From an uncultured Eubacteriales bacterium (lineage in GTDB: Bacteria > Bacillota > Clostridia > Monoglobales > Monoglobaceae), in NCBI GenBank assembly GCA_900545865.1, contig URAN01000009.1, positions 1 through 64,000 of the forward strand: a stretch of 64,000 nt of DNA. Direction: 5' to 3'. Shown one piece after another: positions 43,201 through 52,400 of the stretch (position 1 is the first letter of the stretch; every line of letters begins with the position of its first letter). The translations under genes were made by a program, and so were the position numbers. The notes under the pieces were generated by a model. It had not been told where the DNA came from and did not search any database. It saw only the letters and a program-made list of their open reading frames with translations.

Positions 43201-45349
43201 GATTTTTATGTTCCGTTAAGTCTGCGATATATTCCTTGCCGCAGTCGGGGCAGGTGTAGATTGTATATCCGTGCTCGGTGCAGGTCGGCTCAATTACTTT
43301 TTTGCTGTAATTGTGTTCGGTCTTATCCATATAGTCGGAAATATATTTATCGCCGCAGTCTGCACAAGTGTAAGTTGTATAACCAAACCCGGTACAAGTC
43401 GGCTTTGTGATTTCCGCATTGTAGTTATGCGGTTTCTTTTCTGTGTAGTCCGAAACAAATTCATCACCGCAGTTTACGCAAGTATTTGTTGTGTAGCCGT
43501 GTTCGGTACAAGTGGGAGCAGTAATATTTTTCGCATATTTGTGTTCTGCCTTATCGGTGTAATCGCCGATATAGCTGTCGTCGCAATTATCGCATTTGTA
43601 TTCTGTATAGCCCATAGCTGTGCAAGTCGGAGCAACTATCTTTTCGGAATAGCTGTGTCCTTTCGGAAGTTCTAAAACCGTACTACATTTTTCACAAGTT
43701 TGCGGCTCTGTGCAAGTAGCTTCCTTGCCCGGTGTATGTCCCGTTGCGGATTCCGCTTTAATCATTTTTTCATTGCAGCCTGTATTTTTACAACGGTACT
43801 CAATTACACCCTCGCTCTCACAAGTGGAATTTGTAACGGTATGTCCCTCGTCCCAATCGTGTCCGGTAGGCTCGGTGTAGTCCGAAACATAATTCAGTCC
43901 GCACATAGTACAGGTTGAGGTTGTATAGCCTTTATCGGTACAGGTCGGCTCTTTGGTGATACGCTCATAAGCGTGTGAGATAATCGGCGTCATATCGGTA
44001 ATATATGAATTGCCGCAAATTTCGCAGATGTGATTTGTATAGCCTACATTTCTGCAAGTGGGTTGTACTTTTTCAGTCTTGTATTTATGCTCACCGACGG
44101 GAGTTGTTTCCTCATAAAAGCTGCCGCATTTGTCGCAGAGGTTTAATTTCAAGCCGCCTTGCTTGCAGGTTGCTTCACGAATTGTAATTGCCTTGTAATT
44201 ATGTCCGGTCGCTTTGGTGTAATTTCTCTTGTCAAGATTTCCGCAGCCATCGCATTGCCAGCGTTCATAGCCGAGGTTATCACAGGAGGGAGCAACGGTT
44301 TCCAAATATCTGTAATCGTGTTCGTGTTTTTCGGGAAGTACAATAACAGTTCCGCCGCTGTTATCGTCCTTTTTGTCCTCCAGCAGCCACACATACGATA
44401 CACCGTTTTCCGTCATTGTTTCGCCCTGATACTTATATGAGATTTCATAGTACACGGGATAATATCCGGCGTCGGTGTAGTTCGGAGCAGAAGTGAGATT
44501 GCATTTGCCTGCACTCGTTCCGTAGCGAATACTTGTATGTACGCCGCTGTCCGACAAGTCGCTGACGGTTACGGTGTGGGATTTATTATCCGCATTTCCG
44601 TAGTATGACGAAACAACAGATTTTGCGGTTACATACTCACTTGTTGAATATCCGCAGTCGCCGCACGTTTCGGAAATGAAAAAGCGGTTGTTGCCAATCT
44701 GCCCGTCAACCGTTTCGGAAAAATCGTGCTGCTCTCGTTTTTCGGAAGCTCGTGCTTTCGTACCTTTGCAAAACTGACAATAGCGTCCTGCCTTTAATAC
44801 CGTTGTATGATAGCTTTCATTGTACGGGGTGTAGGTGGTATTGTCAAAGTCCAAGAAAAAATTGTGGTCGCAGGAGTTTAGTCCGTAAACATTACGGCTG
44901 AATCCGTATGCGTCTCTGCCGTCAACGGAGTTTATTGTTCCGCAGGTCTGGCAAATAGATTTAGTCCAATGGTATGTTGTGTAGCTTGCGTCCTGATTCG
45001 GTCGCCCGTTATCAAGATTGCCCTTTGTTTTTCCGTCAACCATTGTTCCGTCCGAAAATTTAACGCCCCTGTTTAATGCGGTTGTTCCGCTTTTGGTATA
45101 TTCGGGCGTTCTGTAAGTAAGCATTATCGTGTCTTTGTTGCATACCGTGCACCAGCTTGTTTCCTGCGTGATAGTCGCATTAAAATCAAGCTCGTTTGTT
45201 CTGCCGTTTGCAGATACCCATATATCCGCAGGATCGACATATTCGTTTACCTGTGCCGCATAGGTCGTTATCGGCGTAAATCCCGAAAGCAGCGTTGATA
45301 CTGCCAATGCCGCCGACAGAATATTTTTTAATTTGCTTTTGAAATTCAT
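40277..45349 (-). CDS. Giant S-layer-anchored surface protein with Cys-pair repeats
   Basis: A 1690-residue secreted protein. The signal peptide is at about 1-32. About 12 repeats of ~35 residues follow (about 350-790), each with P-T-C-T-x-x-G-Y and C-x-x-C-G, likely zinc- or disulfide-stabilised. Then come eight or more Ig-like/carboxypeptidase-type repeats (T-V-T-V-x-D-K-x-N/G, about 840-1380), a Gly/Ser linker, and three SLH domains (G-Y-A-D-G-T-F-R-P and two more, about 1480-1680) that bind the cell-wall polymer. It lies upstream of pcfB on the same strand. It may promote donor-recipient contact or host adhesion; no direct family match is claimed. Confidence 0.85.
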   Translation of the reverse strand: MNFKSKLKNILSAALAVSTLLSGFTPITTYAAQVNEYVDPADIWVSANGRTNELDFNATITQETSWCTVCNKDTIMLTYRTPEYTKSGTTALNRGVKFSDGTMVDGKTKGNLDNGRPNQDASYTTYHWTKSICQTCGTINSVDGRDAYGFSRNVYGLNSCDHNFFLDFDNTTYTPYNESYHTTVLKAGRYCQFCKGTKARASEKREQHDFSETVDGQIGNNRFFISETCGDCGYSTSEYVTAKSVVSSYYGNADNKSHTVTVSDLSDSGVHTSIRYGTSAGKCNLTSAPNYTDAGYYPVYYEISYKYQGETMTENGVSYVWLLEDKKDDNSGGTVIVLPEKHEHDYRYLETVAPSCDNLGYERWQCDGCGNLDKRNYTKATGHNYKAITIREATCKQGGLKLNLCDKCGSFYEETTPVGEHKYKTEKVQPTCRNVGYTNHICEICGNSYITDMTPIISHAYERITKEPTCTDKGYTTSTCTMCGLNYVSDYTEPTGHDWDEGHTVTNSTCESEGVIEYRCKNTGCNEKMIKAESATGHTPGKEATCTEPQTCEKCSTVLELPKGHSYSEKIVAPTCTAMGYTEYKCDNCDDSYIGDYTDKAEHKYAKNITAPTCTEHGYTTNTCVNCGDEFVSDYTEKKPHNYNAEITKPTCTGFGYTTYTCADCGDKYISDYMDKTEHNYSKKVIEPTCTEHGYTIYTCPDCGKEYIADLTEHKNHSYTETVIAPTCTEMGYTIFTCDCGDSHKGNYTDKIPHNYKKTVTEPTCTEIGFTTSVCEVCGDTVKSDYKNAKGHAPSEWIIDEAATIEHGGKKHIECVECKEILQSTDISKLVAKDNSDEDGKAEIGGYSVILTDKNNKPVFNSEITIDKDDNISIRLPKNRLLDFADRTTITVFNTENQTAATGLNIFVTDNNGNNATGVTDENGQFIAPDKKSSTGDDNGTIGKEDGDSKLTYVIKVTDKLNVTIPNCETYTGESNNIVVKLPDGLILTQDSPAIITVTDQNGNPQKGVSVIVIADKDYIEKGMTDMYGKLTVPPVNSGLTDKDGKVNLQSYYVFVNDEKGYIENALVTLNEDNSFSVKLPAENMIDYANRITVTVLDKDGAPLKDISVTVSDAAENSESGITNADGKIIVPPTNFDYTDANGYSEVDGFIVTVVNKSGAIEKAYVKHNSEIKNEDGSIKLAENISVELPESVKFDYANRIIITVSNKADNAAVKDMSVVVSEKAVEDTEIKSLTGVTDKDGVIILPPTSEGITDRDGKTDISETIPGKDTDGDGKSDTEDTKAEYNITVEDTKGKIENAYIEIKDGKITVTLPDTHTLTTSNQTTVTVLDKDNKAVANVSVTVTDKNKATATKSTDTNGKITVPVKSTGGGGSSSGGSGGRGGSSGGGYYTTVNVKITDNDGKAVTNFSKSTDSKGNLTITLPSGKTLDNGNFYTVTVTDNKGNAKAGTSVILKDKNKGEATGTTDKNGVVTLPGKTHTAYIFGYADGTFRPDNNMSRAEAAAIFARLISEQKGEKISGKSDFADVKSNEWYSKFIGYIKKYGIIKGYDNNTFKPDENISRAEFVAMTVRFNSLFNDVKKGSYTVKYTDVASNYWAYSDIAYAKHAGWLNGYADGSFKGDNAITRAEVVTVVNKATGRIADEGYINKNLSSLNKFTDLKNNSHWAFYAIAESANTHIGVIGTDNETWVK

Positions 45350-45462
45350 TTTATTTTTTCCTTTCTCAAATTTGATTTGTTAAAACGCGTTTTATTATCA
45401 AAACACTGTTTTTAAGGCGGTCTGCACTTTTTGTAATCGGATTTTTTCATAGACGCACCGCC

Positions 45463-46347
45463 TTAAAAGTTTGCCATATCGTGATGTACTTTTGTCGTGT
45501 AATAGCTGTCAATGGTGGAGGGAGCATTAAACAGCGCCGCCAACAAATATTTTTTGATATTGCGAATATCCGAAGTGTTTTCCCTCATACAGTCGATAAC
45601 ATACTCAATATGCTCGGAGGTCAGCTTTAACAGCTTTGATTTCACGATTGCCGCAGGGTAGGTATCGCCGGCAATGACAAGACTTGATTTCTGTGTGCAA
45701 ACCGTTTCTGTCATAAGGTCAACGATTTCGTCAAGCATAGAGGCGTCACGGTTGAGGTTGACGCTTAAAACATCATAGTCGATATTTTCTTTGATTATCT
45801 GTCTGTATGTTTCCACATCATCATATCCAATCCTATCCGATTTTTCTTTTGGTAGCTGTGCCGCCTTTGTCGGCTCCGGCTCTTTTTGATATGATTTGAT
45901 AGGATAAGTATTTGATATATCCGTATTTAATTCTTTTATATTTGATTTATTAGTATTTAATTGTGCGGTGTTTTCCTGTATAGGCTCTGCCTGTGCAGGA
46001 ATATCCAATACAGGATTTTCCCGTATAGGTTTTTCCAGTTCAGGCGGCGTGTTTTTAGGCTGCTCCAAAATCGTGTACTCAATCGTGGTGAGCTGTCTTT
46101 TTTCATTTCTCATACGCTCACGGATAATATATCCGTGCTTTTCAAGCTCTCTGATACAGGAGCTTATGCTGTCGATTCCGTCCTTGCAGATTGCTGCAAG
46201 CCCCTTTGTCGTGTAGTCCCAATTTTCGGGGAGCGACAGCATAAGGGATAACAATCCCTTTGCCTTTAATGATAATTCCGTATTTCTCAAATGGTGGTTG
46301 CTCATCACGGTATAGTCGCGCGTTTTGTCTATTCTGAAAACTGCCAT
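45463..46347 (-). CDS. Replication-initiator-like protein (RepA-N/DUF6017 type)
   Basis: A 294-residue protein. The N-terminal winged helix reads F-R-I-D-K-T-R-D-Y-T-V-M-S-N-H-H-L, L-S-L-K-A-K-G-L-L-S-L-M-L, Y-T-T-K-G-L-A. A Pro/Glu-rich linker follows, and the C-terminal DUF6017-like domain (Y-R-Q-I-I-K-E-N-I-D-Y, I-V-D-L-M-T-E) ends in F-N-A-P. ATG 46347 has AAAGGAG upstream. It is probably used for ICE replication or maintenance. It lies near the right end, a usual position in CTn elements. Confidence 0.85.
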   Translation of the reverse strand: MAVFRIDKTRDYTVMSNHHLRNTELSLKAKGLLSLMLSLPENWDYTTKGLAAICKDGIDSISSCIRELEKHGYIIRERMRNEKRQLTTIEYTILEQPKNTPPELEKPIRENPVLDIPAQAEPIQENTAQLNTNKSNIKELNTDISNTYPIKSYQKEPEPTKAAQLPKEKSDRIGYDDVETYRQIIKENIDYDVLSVNLNRDASMLDEIVDLMTETVCTQKSSLVIAGDTYPAAIVKSKLLKLTSEHIEYVIDCMRENTSDIRNIKKYLLAALFNAPSTIDSYYTTKVHHDMANF

Positions 46348-46396
46348 TTCAAAAATCTCCTTTCCTGTGAAATTAAAAAAGCGCCGGGATTTTTTA

Positions 46397-46573
46397 TCAA
46401 TCCTGACGCCGTTGCTCCGGTTTATTCTGTTTTTCAAGCGGCACATACGCCGAACACGTTTTGCCGTTATGGCAATGCAAGTACGAACAAAACGGATTTC
46501 TGTTGTCGAGCAAATATGTGTCCTGCCCGATTTTACAAACAGGGCATAACTGCTTTGAATTTTCGGTTTTCAT
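46397..46573 (-). CDS. Small Cys-rich protein
   Basis: A 58-codon frame with ATG at 46573 behind AAAGGA. It has L-C-P-V-C-K-I-G and P-F-C-S-Y-L-H-C-H-N-G-K-T-C, a probable zinc-binding arrangement. It lies upstream of the replication-initiator gene on the same strand. No family name is secure. Confidence 0.6.
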   Translation of the reverse strand: MKTENSKQLCPVCKIGQDTYLLDNRNPFCSYLHCHNGKTCSAYVPLEKQNKPEQRRQD

Positions 46574-46605
46574 TTCTGATTTTCCTTTCGTGGTTTGAAC
46601 AACAA

Positions 46606-46638
46606 AAAAAGAATACCATTTTTGCAGGTATTCTTTGA
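46606..46638. terminator. Hairpin near the ICE right end
   Basis: aaagaatacc (46608-46617) pairs with ggtattcttt (46627-46636) in an A/T-flanked context. It may insulate the element from transcription across its end. Confidence 0.6.
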
Positions 46639-46706
46639 TTTGTATTAAGTTTCAAGTACATAGTTGTTTGCCTGTTGTCCTAAAATGTTGATTTTATGCG
46701 ATTTTG

Positions 46707-46745
46707 AAAAGTATCGTTATCTAACTTCATTATTTGAACGCCCCG
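46707..46745. repeat. attR of the ICE
   Basis: Element end cgttatctaacttcatt (46715-46731), the inferred crossover TT (46733-46734), then the recombinase C codons for F-E-R-P-A. It pairs as an inverted repeat with the left end (15 of 17) and shares 19 nt with bases 25-43. Confidence 0.75.
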
Positions 46746-48106
46746 CCGTTCAGCAGCTTTTGACCGATGTTAAAACCTATAAAGTAAACTGCATTTTGGT
46801 AAAAGACTTCTCACGCTTTGGAAGAAACAGCATTGAGGTCGGATATTTCACACAGCAGATATTTCCTCTGTTCGGAGTAAGGTTTGTATCTGTCAGCGAT
46901 AATTATGACAGTGATGAACATAAAGGTGATACGGGCGGTATTGCTGTTGCTGTTAAATACCTTGTAAATGAGTACTACAGCCGAGATTTATCGGTCAAAA
47001 CAAAGAGTGCCAAATACACAAAAATGAGGCGTGGTGAATATAAATCGGGAAATTATACTTACGGTTATAAACCCGGTAAAAATGGCGAACAGATTATCGA
47101 CGAAAAAGCTGCCGAAACTGTTAAAATGATATTCGAGCTTACCGCTGACGGGAAATCAGCCGCATATATATCAAAACTGTTATTTGACAAAAATATTCCT
47201 ACCCCTGCACAGTATAAGGGCATTAAAGGGAATTACGGCTCTCGTTTTCCAAATTGTAAATATTGGAGTATTTCCACTATAAACCGAATTATTGTCAACG
47301 AACAGTATATGGGTATGTTTGTAATGCTGAAACAAAAGGTGCAGGATGTGGGCAGCACGAAAATGATTAAGCGTGATGAAAGCGAATGGATTAAAATTCC
47401 CAATCATCACGAAAGCATTGTTTCAAAGGAATTGTTTGAAAGAGCAAATGCGGTACGCCGAACATTTAAGCAGCCGAATAAACAACAGCGGAGTTATCCG
47501 CTTCGTGGAAAGGTTGAGTGCGGTTGCTGTCAACACGCAATGGACTATGTGCCGAAAAAAACACCGATATACCGATGCAGTTATACAAGGAACGATGAAA
47601 CGGAGCCTTGCTATAAATCGGAAATATCGGAAAGCTCATTAAATCAAGCTGTTTTTGATATAATTTCAAAGCAGGCTGAAATTATATTGAATATTGATGA
47701 TGTTTCAAAAGCTGATACTGCACAGATAAAAACCGAACAACTTGCGGATATAGAAAAACAGATAGTAGCTTGCCAAAAAGAAAAGCAAAAATTATATGAG
47801 CATCTTTTGACATAAAAAATTACTCTTGATGAATATAGGCAGCTAAAACAGGAGTATGACACAAAGGCTGAAAATTATCGAATACGATACGATAAATGCC
47901 GTCAGTCGGAGGAGCAAAATCGCCTTAAAATTGAGAACAGAACAAAAATCGTTCAGACCGCAAAAACTATAAAAAAAGAAAACACTTTAACACAAGCACT
48001 TGCGGATGTGCTCATTGAAAAGGTGTGCGTATATCCCGATAACAGGCTTGAAATCGAGTGGAAAATCAAGGACTTTTGTGCCGAAAATACGGCAGTGATA
48101 AGCTGA
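46736..48106 (+). pseudogene. Serine recombinase C, C-terminal part with an added TAA
   Basis: This continues the fragment at 3131-3313: E-R-P-A-V-Q-Q-L-L, V-K-D-F-S-R-F-G-R, the recombinase domain, a zinc-ribbon (C-G-C-C ... C-S-Y-T) and a coiled coil. A TAA at 47813-47815 interrupts L-Y-E-H-L-L-T, where relatives have a Gly. The frame then stays open for 96 codons (K-I-T-L-D-E-Y-R-Q-L-K-Q-E) to TGA 48104-48106. The gene is therefore broken twice: by the ICE and by this nonsense change. Confidence 0.85.
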
Positions 48107-48124
48107 TGAAATTTTTAGTTTTAG

Positions 48125-49267
48125 CTTGACATACGGGTGTCGTAAATCATGAAATCTAATATGTCTCATTTTATTTTTCTTGATGAGCCTGCCAAAAGTA
48201 TCAGTAACATAATCCGGCGAAATCAAATCACCGTTTTCAGTAACCATCAAATAATCTGACCACTGATTATTATAATTCTTCTTACGTCGCTTTGGGTTGT
48301 TATCTTGAATACACTTGATTTCAAGTAATTGCTTTTTAATATCAGCGGATAAAGGCATAGACCTTATGGTTGCATCAGTTTTTGCAGCATCTTTTGTAAC
48401 AAGTGTGCGTTTACCGTTAACAGATGTTAAAACTACTGTATGGTTGATATGAAAAATGTTATTTTCAAAGTCAAACGCCGACCACCTTAATCCGACACAT
48501 TCGCTTCTCCTGAGTCCATAAAAACAAGCAAAAACAACCGCAATTTCAAGTTTAGTTCCTTTAGTCAAGGAAATCAGTTGATTTACCTCATCGGATGTAT
48601 AATAAGTTCCGACGAACTTGTTTTTCTCCGGCTTTTCAACTTGTTCAATCGGATTTTCCTTGATATAACCCATCTTACGAGCATAACACAATGCTAATCT
48701 TATTATTGCATGATAATGAATTACTGTATTAGGTTTAACACGCTCTAATTGCACATCATAAAAACCTTGAATATCCTGTGCAGTTAAATCTTTTAACCGA
48801 ACTTTACTTTTTCTGAAATATGGTTCAATAGGAAATCTAACATTCTCACAATATCCGGCGTAAGTAGTATCCTCAATACGCCGTTTTCTCTTTTTCGTCA
48901 ATGGCAAATACATCTTCATATAATCTGCAAACAATAGATTGGATACCTGCTCTGCAGACAATTCAGATAAAGTGATTTTATCAAGAACAGCAGACAACAA
49001 CTGCGGTTCAATAGGTTGTGATTCATCAATAGATACATCTTCTTTCACCTCGTGATGGCATAAGTCTTCACGAGGTATTTTAAATTCTCTCAAAACCATT
49101 CTAGAAAACGCTTCTGCTTTTGTCTTATTACCTTTAACCCGAAGTTTAGTTGGGAACCATTTCTCTTTTCTCTCACCTCTGACATTCGTATAAACCATTA
49201 CCGCATAATATAAACCGTTCTTTTGCCTGATATAATTTTTGACATCAATATACTGTTCTTTTTCCAT
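48125..49267 (-). pseudogene. Tyrosine recombinase truncated at the H-x-x-R box
   Basis: About 380 residues of a phage-type integrase. The Arm-binding start (D-V-K-N-Y-I-R-Q-K-N-G-L-Y-Y-A) and the SAM-like core-binding domain (Y-C-E-N-V-R-F-P-I) are intact. In the catalytic domain, Y-G-L-R-R-S-E has the first Arg and F-H-D-L-R-H the H-x-x-R pair. Directly after R-H the family consensus is lost, so the last His/Trp and the Tyr nucleophile are missing. The frame runs on antisense into recombinase C to 47987. It cannot be active. Confidence 0.85.
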
Positions 49268-49346
49268 TTGTTTTCACCTCTATAATATCATCTCCTAATC
49301 AGGTAAAATCTATCGCACGATTAGATATATTTTATCAGTATATAAG

Positions 49347-49379
49347 AAAAAGAACATCGCTTTTTAGCAATGTTCTTTT
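49347..49379 (-). terminator. Terminator of the candidate defence operon
   Basis: A hairpin (agaacatcgct/agcaatgttct) lies between the stop of the 1343-residue protein gene and the integrase. On the minus strand it is followed by a T-run. Confidence 0.8.
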
Positions 49380-49406
49380 CGTAATAAAACATTATAAGTT
49401 CGCTTT

Positions 49407-52400
49407 TTAAACTTCAGCTACAAATGGTTGTACAAGCACCATAGCTCCAACGACTTTTTCTATAATATCAATTTCGTTTGAAACCTCCTCTTCGTTTGCT
49501 ATCTTATCTCTTATTTCAGCAATTGAATCAAGAAGCAAGGCAACCACCTCTAAATATTCTTTGTTCTCATCATCAGCTTTTTTCAACAGTTCCTTTACAA
49601 AAAGTTTGTTTTTTTCACCTTTGTGCACCATAGTATCTAATTCAGTTAAAAGTGCATTTTTATATGCTTCAAAACCAAAGGCGCACAATTCATTTTTAGT
49701 AGAAAAATAAACTTCAGAATATTGTTTTAAAATCACTTTTACTCCTGCAACATTAGCTAAAACATCCTTCCACAGCAATAACCTTTCTGCCGGCAAATTC
49801 AAAAAGTTATATATTAGTGTATCGTCAATTTCGCATGGCAAGATAGATTCTCTCAACTTTAACTCATCCATATCTAACAATCTATATATAGGAATAGAAA
49901 AAGCTGAACCCATTGCAACTCCTTTGAACAACGGAACATATACTAATTCCTTTTGCTGGGTTTCAACATACCACCTGTTACTATCAAATATCAAAGCGTT
50001 TGAAAATGCTTTTCTCAGTAATAACACTGTTTTTGCATAGTTTTCTTCCAATGTAGAATCACTAAGTAAATCAAATTCATCCAAAATATATATTTGAGTT
50101 TCTGTAGAGTGTACTTTGAAGTCACTGGTAGTGCTAAAGTTTGAGACGGTTTTTTCAAAATAATCCTTGCCTTTTCTAAATTTTTGTTTTGCATCGTATG
50201 CAATCGCATAACCCTTTATAGGATTATCTAACACCGTCCTCCATACATTCATTAAAGTCAACATATTTTGAATTTCCGCTATATCAAAATCATCCATCAA
50301 TGTACTATAACTTGAAAACAAAGCACGATATTCATGTTGAAAATCAAGAAGATGTTTTGCAGCAGTAAATAAATTATACATTGCTAAACGTGGATTTTTA
50401 ACAGTATCTATAGATTTGTTTTTTACTCTTACAACTAAAACTTCTTGAAACTGATTGTAAAAGTTTTCTAGTGAAGTATATGTTTCACTCAAATACTTCC
50501 TAAACTTTTTGTATTTTTCAAGAGACAACAATTGTAATAAGGGATAATCTTCACCTGACGGTAGTTTTTTTGTACTTTCAGTATGTAAACAATATGGATC
50601 AACTGCTGATTTTGGCAATCTATTTTCTGCGAAAACATGTCTGCTAAACACTTGCATTTTTGATACTACCTTATCCCAACGTTCTTTGTTAAGATTCTTT
50701 TTCTTATACAAATCATCAATACATTTGATAGTATCTAACACCAAATCATTTGCATCTATTCTTAACTCATCTATTTTTGCTACATACTCATTCCAAGAAT
50801 CCGGTCTCAACTCAAAATCTATTCTTGTTTTCACCCAAGCGTTTATATCAGACATCCACTGTATATGTCTATTCTTTTTTTCGATTCTCAATTTATAGTC
50901 CAATGGCTTAATACCTAAGTCATCAACAATATTTACACCTATTAATTCGATGTCAATGTATTCTTTGTCAGGGTATATCTGTTGTAAAATATCAAGCATC
51001 TTTATGCGCCAGTATTGATTTTGATTTTTTTCTATTTCAATATTTTGTTCTGATGAGTCCTTAACAAACGGTGGAATAAATTTACAACAAACCTCATCAT
51101 TGTTTTTATGAAAATATATCACCTGAAATTCTTTTATCAAACGTTCAATAAGTGTATCCTCAGCAATGTTGTAATACTCTAATAATTCAGGATATTCCGA
51201 CAGACCTCTAATGGCGTCTGCACGAGATTGTATATCACCGCGTTTCATCTCATTCAACATCTGTTCGATTTCATAATTAAGATTTATTTTGATTTCTCTC
51301 TTGGAACACCAAAATAAAGAGTAGCCAAATAATGTCCACCCTTCATCTGTATTTGGCATCGAAGAAGGAATGTTACTATTAGTCAAAAAGCAATCAGTAA
51401 CTTTATAATCGAGCATAAGTGAAGTAAGGGATGCTTTTGTTTCTTCTATAGCTTGTATCATAGAATCACGATTAATGTTAGGTAACCCTAACAACATACT
51501 TTCAGCTATGATTTCATTTGGACGATCTAACCCTGTGAAATCAAGTGGAATGAAACAAAGCCAACCTTTTCCGCGTTTTTTAATTAAATTACTAATGCAA
51601 TTCGCGTTGTCTTCCACATATCTTTTTACATCAAGCCATAGCATTACTTTTAAAACATTCCCATAAGATATCCAATCAGAAAATGTCAATTTTGCGATTT
51701 TTTCAATTGCTATTAAATCATATTTATGGTTAGTAAAATAGTCTAAAAGAATAACCTTACTATTAGTTGATTCAACACATTTCAGTGCCGAAATAACCAT
51801 TTTGTCTGAGTTATCACCAATTAATTTGCACAAAATATCGTATATTATTTTTGCTCGCACAGGATGAAGAACTTCTATTCTGTTTCCATCATCGATTACT
51901 CTTATTAAATATTCATCACATAACCGTTGTATGGCAGAAAACATTGAATCACATGATATCTCGTTTTTTACATGTTCAAAATCAACAGAACATCCTAAAC
52001 GTCCTGTAAAACAAACTATATTTAGCAAGTTCAACCAAGAATCAGGAACTCGTTCTTGCAATAGTGTGTTTACCTGTTCAGATAATCTCTGAGTCAATGT
52101 CTGATTGTTTGTTAGCAAATAAACAAATTCAATCAATGGACCATTACCACCAAAATTAATCCACGCCTCATCAAAACTTCTATGTCGGGAATGAGGATTT
52201 CCTGCTGTAAAATTATCATATATTGTTTTAGCCTCTTCTTTTGTCAATTGCAATTCTATGATATCATACAAGATGGCTTTACCACTTATTCTAGTCGCAT
52301 TATAATCTTCATCTCTTATTGATATTAATACCGGAACGGCTAGCCCACGCGTTTGTAATTCTTGCAACAAAAATGCCCAATTATACTCTCCCGGTATAAC

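Larger units (their letters stand above)
3301..46734. mobile_element. 43.4 kb integrative conjugative element with a serine integrase, Tn1549/CTn-like transfer module
   Basis: The element is bounded by imperfect inverted repeats: 3302-3318 (aatgaagtgtgataacg) and the complement of 46715-46731 (aatgaagttagataacg), 15 of 17 matching. It disrupts recombinase C exactly between the N-terminal fragment and its C-terminal continuation. Contents are a serine integrase, tnpW, regulators, mobC/relaxase, VirB4, VirD4, a VirB6-like protein, PrgI, Maff2, PcfB, TopB, antirestriction-type proteins, and cargo (VanRS-like/ABC/carboxypeptidase, YoeB-type toxin-antitoxin, S-layer-anchored surface protein). Three genes carry defects or suspected defects (13458, 36521, and the flanking recombinase C), but the core transfer genes are open. 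Confidence 0.88.

Noticed and set aside
47987..48124. Last ~45 residues of the integrase frame as its true C-terminus
   Set aside because: They are antisense to recombinase C and lack the final catalytic His/Trp and Tyr, so they are read-through, not integrase.
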